Positions 18,501 to 29,145 of a stretch of DNA of 64,000 nucleotides are shown here, piece by piece (the first letter of the stretch is position 1; the number at the start of each line of letters is the position of its first letter). The DNA is from an uncultured Pseudomonadota bacterium (lineage in GTDB: Bacteria > Myxococcota_A > UBA796 > GCA-2862545), in NCBI GenBank assembly GCA_913061235.1, contig CAJXTB010000029.1, positions 1 to 64,000 on the forward strand, read 5' to 3'. The notes beneath the pieces are model-generated. The model was not told where the DNA came from. It did not search any database and saw only the letters and a list, made by a program, of their open reading frames with translations. A program made the position numbers and the translations under genes.

Positions 18501-19745
18501 CGATTCGGCGGGAGTTGCTCTGTTGGAGGGGTCTTGCGCAAAGGTTCGGACCATGGAGAAGGCCCGTCTCTGGTCGTTGGCGTCTACGCCTGCGAGGGCA
18601 CGTTCAAGGCGGGGGAGGTTGTCGACAGCGCGCTCTCGTCGGCCGTTTTCTTGAAATTGCCGAACGGCACTGGGAGCTAGGGACAGGCTGAGCATGGCGA
18701 CCGTCAGCGTTGCGACCACAACGATTCCACGGCGATTGCGTCGTGAAAAGCGACGAATCCGGTACACAATGCCTGGCTTCCATGACAGCGGCAGTCCAGC
18801 ATGGGCGCGTCGTAGGTCTTGGGCGAAGGCCCGCGCTGATGGGCATCGCTGCTCCCGGTCGATGGCGAGACCACGCTTGAGGACATCGGCCATGTCCTCG
18901 GACAGACGAGACAGGGCCATGTTCGAGTACGAGCGGTCAGGCAGCGCCCCGGTCATCAGCTCGTGGGCAATGCAGGCGAGCGCGAAGACGTCCGTCCGCT
19001 GATCGACGGGCTCGTTGGCCAGGGCCTCGGGGCTCATGTACGCCGGGGTTCCGGGCTGACGTTCTTTGGCCACCTCTGCCAGGGGGGTTGCAATGCCGAA
19101 GTCCAGCACCTTGGGGCCGTTCTCGGTGACAATGATGTTCGCTGGCTTCAGGTCGCGATGCAGCACTCCAGCGGCGTGGGCAGCGGAGACGGCGTCTGCG
19201 ATCTGCGCGAGTACATCGACCCGGTCTTGCCGAGACACGCGGCGCTGGCGTGTCCACTCGGACAGCGTTGGCCCATGGACCAGCTCCATCGCTAGGTACA
19301 CCTCACCGTCGTCGGTCTCGCCCGCCTCGTAGATGGTTGGCACACCTGGGTGTACGACCTGCGCCAACGCCTGGGCTTCAAATCTGAACAGCTCCACAAC
19401 GCTTGGGCGCCTGACGTGTGTGTGCAGCAGCTTGAGCGCAATGCGTCGCTTTGGGTGGGTCTGTTCGACCTCGTACACCACGCCCATGGCACCGGCACCG
19501 AGCCTGCGAATGACGCGGAACTCCCCAATGTGTTCGGGCATTACGTCGGGTACAACGGCCTGACTGACCCAGTCTGCACCCCCGTCTGTCTGGAACAGGC
19601 TCTCCGCTTCAGCGTCGAGGGCGAGCAGGTCCAAGACCGCTTGGCGCAAGTCATCGTCAACGTCTGATAGTGCACTTGCGCGCTCGTCTGCGGGGAGGTC
19701 GCAGACCGCTTCAAACAGGCGCTTTACCTTCGGGTCGAACAGCAC
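15561..19745 (-). CDS. Ser/Thr protein kinase with transmembrane segment and FG-GAP/VCBS-type repeats
   Basis: A 1394-residue protein read from GTG. Residues about 76-330 are a complete Hanks-type kinase: GAGAMG glycine loop (residues 83-88), Lys 105 in IALKLL, HRDLKPAN at 196-203, DFG at 215-217, and GTPAYMSPEAL. A basic stretch and one membrane helix (about 335-362) follow. The extracytoplasmic part contains at least four Ca-binding FG-GAP/VCBS-type units, for example DLDQDGQLDLI, DLDGDGQDELLV, DFDGDGTLDIAW and DVDNDGDDELLV, which predict a beta-propeller. A second glycan-binding-like beta region and helical repeats end the chain. An outside sensor coupled to a cytoplasmic kinase, possibly acting on the convergent ECF sigma factor, is the inferred role. 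Confidence 0.92.
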   Translation of the reverse strand: MLFDPKVKRLFEAVCDLPADERASALSDVDDDLRQAVLDLLALDAEAESLFQTDGGADWVSQAVVPDVMPEHIGEFRVIRRLGAGAMGVVYEVEQTHPKRRIALKLLHTHVRRPSVVELFRFEAQALAQVVHPGVPTIYEAGETDDGEVYLAMELVHGPTLSEWTRQRRVSRQDRVDVLAQIADAVSAAHAAGVLHRDLKPANIIVTENGPKVLDFGIATPLAEVAKERQPGTPAYMSPEALANEPVDQRTDVFALACIAHELMTGALPDRSYSNMALSRLSEDMADVLKRGLAIDREQRCPSARAFAQDLRRAHAGLPLSWKPGIVYRIRRFSRRNRRGIVVVATLTVAMLSLSLAPSAVRQFQENGRRERAVDNLPRLERALAGVDANDQRRAFSMVRTFAQDPSNRATPAESAAWLLLAARLEALEIGGVRDALAEAYLAAEDPSASQIALARHFSATASWDSLWLLSQSLNEATREQLADELHRTAVAKRLFDQAPTHAPDALLSQFGHARDLGITADKAALVDLDQDGQLDLITIDQDGLRAMRLGSTEPFWSGRPTNSTAWTTEDNLLLHDGHVWFANGNQHSADLYSVQLDPSEPLRPVGQFEPSNIRAMVSTRRNNQPELLLARAYPTRTLTHVDLQTGVGTPAILGIDRLDSDVMDAVAADLDGDGQDELLVAMGAWVAYDLRVYTATSDGWLLHSRIATGALDRLVVVPRPGQSPLIVASKSDLEPNLRVFPAEHPYGPDPGVYAWNWTPDGLEQDSFWPLPVPDTTEPAPKIEAPQIGDFDGDGTLDIAWTLKEVHPQFEELLWIQADILGRAEDYVIAGLEGLGTLDVDNDGDDELLVGDESKHLWFIGAGTDALPQSTTPYNPDNPIGPSPSDSAVVQRLWSRADDLVRVGLMAEAANALVLAPDLARDDSTVRAAHAAAAVLLEAAGRPIDAADQYAKALELGDEASRSGLIRTRLFIMDLPGATEHRRPGVSPPWLADIEAPPELDLLNEDLSGWQLSRPGTLRLKDNTIEADVMNDEGVIARMPVTVTHPWVQLELHALIDSMELGSGLALSLEQDGETQLMVGFWGQGGGGVLKLYQQCGHNQPEHLARPIISKTRPNNVWLRAARIGMSHKTRCFNSHNGSQQWREYTTDAIKLGPAELVLRAHGDPDYSPPTRARVRLDQMRAMGLTLREADLVAQSDSVRHLFNGELIGTPHPSVAVEWALASADTQGFGTALQAATRQEQRWHLRRHGAATVPVLQELYPNDFAQLYMEALRESCSDLEQSDVQEALLRPELDTLNPTTPAGRYLRVRRAEVHLLQGERATARSVALSVTEVGGSDDPTVDAWLVLARLDAARQDVARAHIEHAIALNDNAQGIYNRIARYPEFRDNPISTDL

Positions 19746-19772
19746 GTCTTGGCGTCCCTCGTGGGGAAGTGG

Positions 19773-21323
19773 CTAGGAGGCCGGCTGCCGCAGTTCACGG
19801 CGTAGAATCTTACCCGATGCGGACTTTGGAATGGCGTCAATGAACTCGACGATTCGGATCTGCTTGTACGACGCGAGCTGGCTAGCTACCGCTTCTTTGA
19901 CGGCATCTGCGGTGATGGTGCTGCCTGCGGCACGAACGATAAACGCTTTGGGAAGCTCGCCGGCTTCGTCATCTGGAACCCCGATGACAGCGACGTCTGC
20001 TACGCCAGGGTGGTTGATGAGCAAGGCTTCGAGTTCTGCTGGCGGAACCTGGAAACCCTTGTACTTGATGAGCTCTTTCAAGCGGTCCACAATGGCGAAG
20101 TGGCCGTCGGCGTCTACAGTGGCGACGTCTCCGGTGTGCAGCCAGCCGTCATCGTCTACGGTTGACGACGTAGCACCTTCGTTTCCGAAGTATCCCTTCA
20201 TGACCTGGGGACCGCGAATCCACAGCTCACCAGACTCTCCGCTGGCTACGTCTTTTCCGGTCTCTGGGTCGATGAGTCGGGCTTCGGTGTTGGGAAGTAG
20301 TGTGCCAACGCTGCCATTTCGGTAGTCGCCGCATTTGATGGCGTGGCTGACCGGTGACAGCTCGGTCATGCCGTAGCCTTGACCAATCGCGCATCCCAGG
20401 CGCTTTCCTGCTGCTTCTGCGAGGTCACCTGACAGTGGGGCTGCGCCCGAGAAGATCTCGGTGACACTCGACAGGTCGTAGTTGTCGATGATGGGGTGCT
20501 TGGCCAGTGCCAGAACAATGGGCGGAACCAGGTACAGCCTGGTGATGCGGTGGGTCTGCACCAGCTCGAGCATCTGCGGCAGATCAAAGCGAGGAACACA
20601 GACGATGGTCACACCGCTGGACAGGCCCAGGTTCATGAGCACGGTCATTCCGTAGATGTGGAAGAACGGCAGTACCGCGAAGATGGTGTCGTCTTCTTGC
20701 AGGCTGAGGTGTGCATGCGACTGGACGAGGTTGGCGACCAGGTTGCGGTGGGTGAGCATTACGCCCTTCGGAAAGCCTGTTGTGCCGGACGAGTAGGGCA
20801 GGGCGACTACGTGGTCGGCGTAGTCGAGCACCGGGGCGTTCACCATTGGGGCGCCGAAGAGGGTGGTGATGGATGGGGCATCGCCGTCACCAATGAGGAA
20901 GACCTCGTCGATTCCTGCTTTGGCCATGGCTTCCTTGGCCACGGGCAGGAACATGTCGATGGTGATTAGCGCGGTCGCACCGGCATCTTTTAGTTGATGA
21001 GCGAGCTCAGTGGCGCCGTAGGTCGGATTGAGCGTTGTGACGGTGGCACCGCACAGCGCCAGTCCGTGAAAGACGATGGCGTACTCGGGGAGGTTTGGGG
21101 CCATCAGCGCCCAGGTCGTTCCGGGACCAACTCCGCGCGCGGCGAGGCCACCGGCGAGGGAGCGAATGGCTGCGGCCAGCTTGCCGTAGGTCAGTGTGCG
21201 GCCTGAGCTTCCCTCGATAAATGCCGTCTTGTCTGCCAAATCGTCCGCACGCTGGAGAACGTATTCGGTCAGATGAATCTGCGGGACTTCGATGGGTGCT
21301 TCGGCGCTGACGTAGACGGACAT
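19773..21323 (-). CDS. Acyl/aryl-CoA ligase (4-coumarate-CoA ligase-like)
   Basis: A 516-residue AMP-forming ligase that activates a carboxylic acid to its CoA thioester through an acyl-adenylate. Visible core motifs are the phosphate loop YSSGTTGFPKGVMLTH, GYGMTELSP, the hinge DRLKELIKYKGFQVPPAELE and the terminal PKSASGKILRREL with the catalytic Lys. These match the 4-coumarate-CoA ligase branch, but substrate specificity cannot be read; medium- or long-chain fatty acids are equally possible. The ATG at 21323 follows GGAGG at ideal spacing, and the longer upstream frame is rejected. It is divergent from the haem oxygenase gene with only 111 bases between them. Confidence 0.9.
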   Translation of the reverse strand: MSVYVSAEAPIEVPQIHLTEYVLQRADDLADKTAFIEGSSGRTLTYGKLAAAIRSLAGGLAARGVGPGTTWALMAPNLPEYAIVFHGLALCGATVTTLNPTYGATELAHQLKDAGATALITIDMFLPVAKEAMAKAGIDEVFLIGDGDAPSITTLFGAPMVNAPVLDYADHVVALPYSSGTTGFPKGVMLTHRNLVANLVQSHAHLSLQEDDTIFAVLPFFHIYGMTVLMNLGLSSGVTIVCVPRFDLPQMLELVQTHRITRLYLVPPIVLALAKHPIIDNYDLSSVTEIFSGAAPLSGDLAEAAGKRLGCAIGQGYGMTELSPVSHAIKCGDYRNGSVGTLLPNTEARLIDPETGKDVASGESGELWIRGPQVMKGYFGNEGATSSTVDDDGWLHTGDVATVDADGHFAIVDRLKELIKYKGFQVPPAELEALLINHPGVADVAVIGVPDDEAGELPKAFIVRAAGSTITADAVKEAVASQLASYKQIRIVEFIDAIPKSASGKILRRELRQPAS

Positions 21324-21434
21324 GGGGCCTCCGGAGTGGGGGCGCACCTTATCGCACAGGACCGACCCAGCCGCAGCACACCTGCGCCTGCATGGGTTGT
21401 GGCGGAGAGTTATAGACCGGCCTTTGGAGGGCAC

Positions 21435-22055
21435 ATGTCCGAGAACTCAGCACCATCCGCACTGTCCATTCGTCTTCGTGAAGAAACAACAGACGCACAC
21501 ACCCGTGCCGAGCGCGCTCCCTTGTTCGCCGCCATCTTTCGTGAGACCTGCCCGGCGCCTGCCATGGTCTCGCTCCTGCGCGGCCTACAGCCAGCGTACA
21601 AGGCCATGGAGGCCGCGTTGGAAGGCCACAGTGAGCACCCGCTTGTCGGCGCTTTTCACCGCCCGGAGCTGTACCGAAGTGCTGCGCTGAAGGCGGACCT
21701 TGCGGACCTGAAAGACACCTCGGAACCGGTTCCTGGCGGAGTGACCTACGCCAAACATATTCAAGAGATCAGCGAGCGCGAACCGTTTCTGCTGATTGCG
21801 CATGCCTACACTCGCTACCTAGGCGACCTGTCCGGCGGTCAGATGCTCGGTAAGAAGGCTCATGCGATTGTTGGCCAGGACCTCGCTTTCTATGCGTTCC
21901 CCGACATTAAGAATCCAGGTGCCGCCAAGACGGCCTTCCGCAAGCGGCTGGATGACATGGACCTGACGTCCGAACAGGCGAACGCTCTGGTGGCGGAGGC
22001 GAGCGTTGCGTTCGACTTCAACACCGCGATTGCGTCAGAGGCGTGGGCGGGCTGA
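21435..22055 (+). CDS. Biliverdin-producing haem oxygenase
   Basis: A 206-residue soluble enzyme that opens haem to biliverdin, iron and CO. The proximal haem ligand is His 22 in DAHTRAERA. The distal-helix motif is YLGDLSGGQMLG, the family signature with flexible glycines over the haem. Length and motif spacing fit the HO-1-like family (pigment or iron-recycling type). GGAGG lies five bases before the ATG, so this start is used instead of the longer frame beginning at 21273. No phytochrome gene is in the window, so iron release from haem is the simplest role. A short GAGCC-TTCG-GGCTC hairpin overlaps its stop codon. Confidence 0.93.
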   Translation: MSENSAPSALSIRLREETTDAHTRAERAPLFAAIFRETCPAPAMVSLLRGLQPAYKAMEAALEGHSEHPLVGAFHRPELYRSAALKADLADLKDTSEPVPGGVTYAKHIQEISEREPFLLIAHAYTRYLGDLSGGQMLGKKAHAIVGQDLAFYAFPDIKNPGAAKTAFRKRLDDMDLTSEQANALVAEASVAFDFNTAIASEAWAG

Positions 22056-22067
22056 GCCTTCGGGCTC
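22054..22067. terminator. Short TTCG-loop hairpin at convergent gene ends
   Basis: GAGCC, TTCG, GGCTC: a five-pair stem with a stable tetraloop, overlapping the haem oxygenase stop codon. The convergent surface-protein gene ends at 22082. No T-run follows, so termination is uncertain. Confidence 0.4.
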
Positions 22068-22081
22068 GTTGGTCTCCCGCT

Positions 22082-24316
<2,235 letters not shown>

Positions 24317-25438
24317 TCAGATGTCGGCCTCCGAGTTGACGTGGAAGATGCCTCCGTTGGCCCCGGCGCGGTTCATACTGAAGGTAGTTCCTTCGATGAC
24401 GGCGTTGTCCGTGACAAGCCTGAGCGCGCCTCCTTGGCCGTTCGTGTTGTTGTTCGAGAACGTAGAGTCGAAGATTTCCAGCTCCGTCACGTCCATCTCA
24501 GCCGCGCCGGCATGGGTCGCGGAGGTATTTTGGTCTAAGAGCACGTCGGTCAGTGAGGCGTAGTCTGCTTCGACATGCAGGGCGCCGGTGTGTCCGTCCG
24601 TCGTGTTTTGAGTGAACTGGACGGAGGAGAGGTGCAACTGGTCCGCATGGGCCCAGAGGGCACCTACTAGTGAGCCTCCGATATTCTGTGTGAATGACGA
24701 GGTGTCTACAGTCAGCGACAGTGATGTGGAGACCGAAACGGCTCCTGCCGACCTCGACGCCACGTTGTCCTCGAATGTGCTGCCGCCAATGAAGACGGAA
24801 TCAGCACCGGTCACCGAGACCGCGCCTGAGGTGCTGAACGAGGCATTGTTCGCGAACGTTGAGCCCGTGATTTCGACAGTCTGAATGCCGCGAGTAGCGA
24901 CGGCTCCACCACTGATGGTAGCGGAGTTCTCAAGGAAGGTGGAGTTGCGAATGGTGAGTGACGTGTCGGACGCCACCTGTTGCACCGCGTAGATACCCGC
25001 GCCTGCTTCGCCATCATTAAAGCTAATATCGGAGTTTTCAATAAGCGTAACGCCGTCTACAATGCTTACCGCACCCAGTGTCCCGGTTCCGCCGAAGACC
25101 TCAACAAAGCTCAGGGTAGTGGTGGAGTTGAGTACGCGAAGCGAAGGCCCAGTGCGGTTCTCCAGTGTGACCGCTTCAATGGTTAGCGTTCCGGTGTCTG
25201 CATAGATGGTGCCGTTCGCACAGGCGCCGTACAGGAACGTGCTCTGGGCGCCCGCGCCTGAGATGGTAAGGTCTAGACCGGTTGCATCCAAGCAGTCACT
25301 GTAGACGCCGGCCGCCAACTGCAACGTGTCTCCGGCGGAGGCGACATTGGCCGCATCTTGCATGGTCGCGTAGTCGCCTGTGGGGCCAACGGTGAGCGTC
25401 GCGGCGAGGCCTTGGGCGGCGAGGAGAAGGGTCAGCAA
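24317..25438 (-). CDS. N-terminal part of the split beta-helix surface protein
   Basis: A 373-residue exported fragment starting with TTG at 25438 (GAGGT five bases upstream). A signal peptide (MLTLLLAAQGLAATLTV) is followed by GPTGDYATMQDAANVASAGD, the usual first turn of bacterial right-handed beta-helix (pectate-lyase-like) proteins. The rest is regular repeats of the type IRNSTFLENSATISGGAVAT, each about 24 residues. The frame ends in mid-repeat at TGA (24317-24319), and the next codons (LTDSRFEDTSG) complete the repeat perfectly, so this is one gene interrupted by a nonsense codon or sequence error. Without the downstream part it lacks its metal-binding repeats and anchor. Confidence 0.78.
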   Translation of the reverse strand: MLTLLLAAQGLAATLTVGPTGDYATMQDAANVASAGDTLQLAAGVYSDCLDATGLDLTISGAGAQSTFLYGACANGTIYADTGTLTIEAVTLENRTGPSLRVLNSTTTLSFVEVFGGTGTLGAVSIVDGVTLIENSDISFNDGEAGAGIYAVQQVASDTSLTIRNSTFLENSATISGGAVATRGIQTVEITGSTFANNASFSTSGAVSVTGADSVFIGGSTFEDNVASRSAGAVSVSTSLSLTVDTSSFTQNIGGSLVGALWAHADQLHLSSVQFTQNTTDGHTGALHVEADYASLTDVLLDQNTSATHAGAAEMDVTELEIFDSTFSNNNTNGQGGALRLVTDNAVIEGTTFSMNRAGANGGIFHVNSEADI

Positions 25439-25655
25439 GGTGTACCTCGGGCGTGATGGGAGGTGCGTTCGGCGTGTGGATCACGTCCACCCCACATCCA
25501 TCAATTTGCCTTACTGGGAAATGGCGCAGCCTGCAATGACTGACATCGAGCAGCGACCCATGAAAACGGTGCTTTGGGGTGGGGTAATGCCTCGTCCGGT
25601 CACCAATGAGATGGACGTCTCGCGGTTGTTCGAGCCATCGGGTTAGCTGGCGCCC

Positions 25656-26237
25656 ATGAAAACCACGCTACCGCTCCTGTTTGCTGTGTTCGCACTTGGT
25701 TGCGAGCCTGAGCCCCTGGATTCTGACACCGGATTGGATGTTGGAACCGACACGGGTGTGGATACCGAGGAAGATACGGACTTGGACACGGACACGGACA
25801 CGGAGCCAGACACGGACGCCGACACCACCCCGGTCACCCGTACAACGCTCTCGCCGGGCTTCTGTCCGCAGACGCCTACCGCTCCGGGCGCCTACGAAGG
25901 CACGCTTGCCGCCAACCTCAACGACATCTCGTCAGCCGACTGTATTGGTACGGCACCGGGGCGTGATGGCGCGGTCCGCGTGGAGTTGGCACCTGGTGAG
26001 ACGCTCTCCGCCACGTACAACTCAACGTCCGGAGACGCGATTCTGTACATCTTGGACAACTGTCCGGTCATCACCAGCTGCCTCGATGGTGCTGACGAGA
26101 GTGCGACCGGCCCCGAGACGGTCGCCTGGACCAACGACGGCAGCCAGACCAACCCGGTCTATATTGTGCTCGACAACGCCGAGCTGGCCACATCCGGACC
26201 GTTCATCCTCGATTTTTCCATCACTGAAGGTCGCTAA
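25656..26237 (+). CDS. Lipoprotein with Asp-Thr repeat linker and C-terminal PPC-like beta domain
   Basis: A 193-residue lipoprotein: MKTTLPLLFAVFALGC, lipid Cys at 16. Residues about 20-60 are an extreme Asp/Thr linker (TGVDTEEDTDLDTDTDTEPD). The mature domain of about 125 residues (APGRDGAVRVELAPGETLSATYNS...DAILYILDNC...) resembles the bacterial pre-peptidase C-terminal (PPC) beta-sandwich, which often attaches to secreted proteins; here it stands alone. Two Cys in DNCPVITSCL could form a disulfide. The gene for a TfoX-like protein starts two bases after its stop, so the two are probably co-transcribed, although no functional link is obvious. The 217 bases upstream, towards the split beta-helix gene, hold nothing recognisable. 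Confidence 0.8.
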   Translation: MKTTLPLLFAVFALGCEPEPLDSDTGLDVGTDTGVDTEEDTDLDTDTDTEPDTDADTTPVTRTTLSPGFCPQTPTAPGAYEGTLAANLNDISSADCIGTAPGRDGAVRVELAPGETLSATYNSTSGDAILYILDNCPVITSCLDGADESATGPETVAWTNDGSQTNPVYIVLDNAELATSGPFILDFSITEGR

Positions 26238-26239
26238 TC

Positions 26240-26557
26240 ATGAGCACAGATGCCCACGTCGTCTTCTGGGAACTCATCGAAGAACTGCAGGTGGCTGACC
26301 CGCGTGTTGTTGAGGGCACCATCATGAATGGGCGCTGCGCACGGGTGGGTACCGAGTTCTTGGCACTCGTCGCCTACAAGGACTCTGGGTTGGTTGTGAA
26401 GCTGCCGCGAGAGCGCGTAGCCGAGCTTGTGGTGAGTGGTCAGGGCCAGCCATTTGGACCGGGCAAGAAGGTCTTCAAGGAGTGGTTGAGTGTTCCGGAG
26501 CTCGACCGCGATGTGTGGCGAGCGCTGCTCCTCGAAGGCATTGCGTTCGTAGGGTGA
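26240..26557 (+). CDS. TfoX N-terminal-domain-like protein
   Basis: A 105-residue cytoplasmic protein. The order MNGRCARVGTEFLALVAYKDSGLVVKLPRERVAEL, then GQPFGPGKKVFKEWLSVP (residues about 30-85), follows the TfoX/Sxy N-terminal fold, in which a strand carrying a small-residue GxxC turn precedes a VxKLP strand and a KEWVxVP element. Most stand-alone members have no known function; the competence role of gamma-proteobacterial Sxy should not be transferred. It starts two bases after the preceding lipoprotein gene. The start is ATG with no strong ribosome-binding site, suggesting coupling. Confidence 0.75.
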   Translation: MSTDAHVVFWELIEELQVADPRVVEGTIMNGRCARVGTEFLALVAYKDSGLVVKLPRERVAELVVSGQGQPFGPGKKVFKEWLSVPELDRDVWRALLLEGIAFVG

Positions 26558-26670
26558 AACCGGGACTTTCCATTTTCTGAAAAGAATGTGGTGTTCCCAG
26601 GTAAGAATCTGGGCCGACAAGCATCCAATCAGCGAGCGCCGCAGACAGGCGCACCGCATTGGAGTTGTTC

Positions 26671-28107
26671 ATGAGCACTGTTCACCACGTCGACGTCGCC
26701 ATTCTTGGAGCAGGCACAGCCGGACTGACCGCTCGGCGAGCCGCGAAGGCCGAGGGCGCGAGCGTCATGATGATTGATCCGGGTCCGTTCGGCACTACCT
26801 GCGCTCGCGTGGGGTGTATGCCGAGCAAGCTGCTCATCGCCGCCGCAGAAGCCGCCCATCACGTCCACCAGGCGCCAATGTTTGGTGTAAACGCCGCACC
26901 TCCACAGATTGATGGCCGTGCTGTGATGCGCCGAGTCCAGTTCGAGCGTGACCGCTTTGTCGGGTTTGTTGAGAACAGCATCGACGGCATCGAAGAGGCC
27001 GGTGAGCTTATTCGCGAGCGGGCCACGGTCGTAGGGCCTGGCCATCTGGTCGCCGGCGACCATGAGGTTCACTTTCGTTCGTTGGTTGTGGCGACTGGAA
27101 CCGTGCCATTTACACCGCCTCCATTCCGGGACCTAGGTGACGCGATGCTGTCTAACGAGGGCATCTTTGAGCTAGAAGACCTGCCAGAGAGCGTGCTGGT
27201 TGTTGGACTTGGTGTGATTGGCCTAGAGCTGGGCCAGGCGTTCCATCGTCTAGGGGTGCGTACGACGTTGGTTGGAATTGGTGGAGCTATCGGTCCGCTG
27301 TCGGACCCAGATGTCAACGAGTCCGCCGCGAAGGTCCTAGGCGCCGAGCTTGACCTGCATCCCGATTACACCCTCAACAGCGTGCAAGCAGTCGACGGCG
27401 GTGTTCGCTTGGACTTTGTAGACTCTGCTGGCACCCACCGCATCGAGACTTTCGAGCGCGTACTTATGGCTGCCGGGCGCACCACAACCATCGGCAAGCT
27501 GGGACTCGACACACTCGGGATTGAGCCTGTTGGCCGGAACGACTGGGGGGTGAACGCGGCTACGCTTCAGCTTCAGAACTATGGGGTGTTCGTTGCCGGA
27601 GACGTCAACGGTCTGCATCCGTTGCTCCACGAAGCTGCCGACGACGGCAAGCTCGCAGGCACCAATGCCGCGACCTTCCCAGAGGTTGGCGAGGGCAATC
27701 GTCGTACACCGCTCGCTGTGGTGTTCAGCGACCCACAGATCGGCATGGTCGGGAAGGCCTACCGTGACTTGGAGTCGTGCTCGGTGGTTGCAGGGGAGGT
27801 GGACTACAGCGACCAAGGCCGCGCGCGGGTTGCGGGGATGAATGCCGGGCTGGTTCGCATCTACGCGGACCTCAGTGGCGTGTTGATCGGTGCGGAGCTC
27901 TTTGGTCCCCGCGTTGAGCACCTGTCGCATCTACTCGCGTGGGCTGTGCAGCAGAAACTCACCGTTGAACAGGCACTTACCATGCCATTTTACCATCCCG
28001 TGGTTGAAGAGGGCATTCGCACTGCACTGAGGGACTTGCTGACGAATCTGCAGCGCGGTCAGAAGGTCAAGTGCACCCAGCAGCCTGAGTTGGTGCCGGG
28101 GTGTTGA
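26671..28107 (+). CDS. Dihydrolipoyl-dehydrogenase-like FAD disulfide oxidoreductase
   Basis: A 478-residue class I pyridine nucleotide-disulfide oxidoreductase. The N-terminal FAD-binding GAGTAG is followed by the redox-active pair CARVGC (Cys 44 and 49). A second dinucleotide motif VVGLGVIGLELG binds NAD(P)H, and GVFVAGDVNG is the second FAD contact. The C-terminal active-site element reads PFYHPVVEEG, with the catalytic His/Glu in the form used by a divergent lipoamide-dehydrogenase subgroup. Reduced lipoamide, mycothiol-like or other disulfides are possible substrates. GGAG six bases before ATG 26671 fixes the start. No 2-oxoacid dehydrogenase genes are nearby, which leaves the partner open. 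The sigma-factor gene begins 31 bases downstream. Confidence 0.9.
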   Translation: MSTVHHVDVAILGAGTAGLTARRAAKAEGASVMMIDPGPFGTTCARVGCMPSKLLIAAAEAAHHVHQAPMFGVNAAPPQIDGRAVMRRVQFERDRFVGFVENSIDGIEEAGELIRERATVVGPGHLVAGDHEVHFRSLVVATGTVPFTPPPFRDLGDAMLSNEGIFELEDLPESVLVVGLGVIGLELGQAFHRLGVRTTLVGIGGAIGPLSDPDVNESAAKVLGAELDLHPDYTLNSVQAVDGGVRLDFVDSAGTHRIETFERVLMAAGRTTTIGKLGLDTLGIEPVGRNDWGVNAATLQLQNYGVFVAGDVNGLHPLLHEAADDGKLAGTNAATFPEVGEGNRRTPLAVVFSDPQIGMVGKAYRDLESCSVVAGEVDYSDQGRARVAGMNAGLVRIYADLSGVLIGAELFGPRVEHLSHLLAWAVQQKLTVEQALTMPFYHPVVEEGIRTALRDLLTNLQRGQKVKCTQQPELVPGC

Positions 28108-28138
28108 CGCGGACGACGCCGGTGCCCACCATGTCGCC

Positions 28139-28711
28139 ATGGCACGGACCAACAAAGACTGGCTGGCAGGACTGCACAGCGACCCGGCCGTGGCGCAAGA
28201 CCTGCGCACATTCCTGGTCAGAGCCCTGTCCAAAGGCTTTGGTCGGCAGTTCGACCCGGCGGCGCGCGAAGACCTCATCCAACAGAGCTTGGTCGTGATT
28301 TTGCAGCGCTCCAGCTCCTTTCGCGGGGACAGTCAGTTCACCACATGGGCGACGTCCATTGCGGTGAACGCCGCGCTGTCGGAGCTGCGGCGTGCTCGCC
28401 ACAAGGACGTGTCTCTACACGATGCGCGCGTCAGCGGTGAGGCGCTGCTACAGCAGGCGGAAGCGCCACAAGGTCTGCACGAGCAGGACGCCAAGCGGGT
28501 GTTGCATGGCGCGATTGAGTCGGCGCTCACCGAAAAGCAGCGGGAGGCGTTGTACGCGGAGCTCGGTGGACTGTCACCCACCGTTGTGGCGGAGCGCATG
28601 GGCACGTCCAAGGGCGCGCTGTACAAGTTGCTTCACGATGCCCGCAAGCGGCTGAGGGCGCATTTTGAGCTGCATGGCATTGGGTTGAACGACTTGGTGG
28701 AGGCGTCATGA
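28139..28711 (+). CDS. ECF-type RNA polymerase sigma factor
   Basis: A 190-residue sigma factor. Region 2 spans about residues 18-85 (FDPAAREDLIQQSLVVILQRSSSFRGDSQFTTWATSIAVNAALSE), with the classic F.TW....A.N segment. Region 4 spans about 125-175 (LTEKQREAL...LSPTVVAERMGTSKGALYKLLHDARKRL). Its stop codon overlaps the start of a small zinc-finger protein, the usual arrangement of a sigma factor with its anti-sigma factor. The oxidoreductase gene ends 31 bases upstream, so a redox-stress sigma module is possible but not shown. No clear ribosome-binding site precedes the ATG. Confidence 0.92.
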   Translation: MARTNKDWLAGLHSDPAVAQDLRTFLVRALSKGFGRQFDPAAREDLIQQSLVVILQRSSSFRGDSQFTTWATSIAVNAALSELRRARHKDVSLHDARVSGEALLQQAEAPQGLHEQDAKRVLHGAIESALTEKQREALYAELGGLSPTVVAERMGTSKGALYKLLHDARKRLRAHFELHGIGLNDLVEAS

Positions 28712-28947
28712 GCTCGAATCCGGCGGACATCTTGGCGAGTCTTCTTGCCATGACTCGAGACGACGAAATGGACTGCGATTCCTTTGCAGAGCGGGTCGCA
28801 GCCTACGTAGACGGCAGTGAACTCCCGCAGGAGGTTCTGGCGCTGTTGGAGCACCACCAGCTGATCTGCCCCGAGTGCGAGGAGCACGTGCAGCGACTCG
28901 TGATGGCCCTTCAACTCGCCTTGCCAGTGCGAAACGCGGGCTGCTGA
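28708..28947 (+). CDS. Small zinc-binding anti-sigma factor candidate
   Basis: A 79-residue protein whose ATG overlaps the sigma factor stop (ATGA), implying translational coupling. Residues 22-60 follow the zinc-binding anti-sigma pattern: DCDSFAERVAAYVDGSELP, then HHQLICPEC with the HxxxCxxC ligands. There is no membrane segment, so it is a soluble anti-sigma factor of the kind that senses thiol oxidation when its zinc ligands are oxidised; this sensing role is inferred from the family. A C-terminal Cys (NAGC end) is an additional thiol. It is the likely partner of the preceding ECF sigma factor. Confidence 0.85.
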   Translation: MSSNPADILASLLAMTRDDEMDCDSFAERVAAYVDGSELPQEVLALLEHHQLICPECEEHVQRLVMALQLALPVRNAGC

Positions 28948-29145
28948 CAGCCACGAGCGCACGGCTCATTCGCGACAAACCATCTTTGGCGCGGTCATTG
29001 TTGGTGAAAGGAAGGCCAGGACCGCTCGACGAGGCCCGTGTCCATGCCTTACCACCATGCCAACATCGTCCGGAGCGCCTAGTGGGGCACGCGGTGGATG
29101 CCGCGCAGATGATGAAGTCACGTTCGCAGCACCTTTGGAGACCCC

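Noticed and set aside
25720-25830. Repetitive GACACGGACACG stretch as a tandem-repeat or CRISPR-like element
   Set aside because: It encodes the Asp/Thr linker of a lipoprotein; repeat units are short and degenerate with no spacers.
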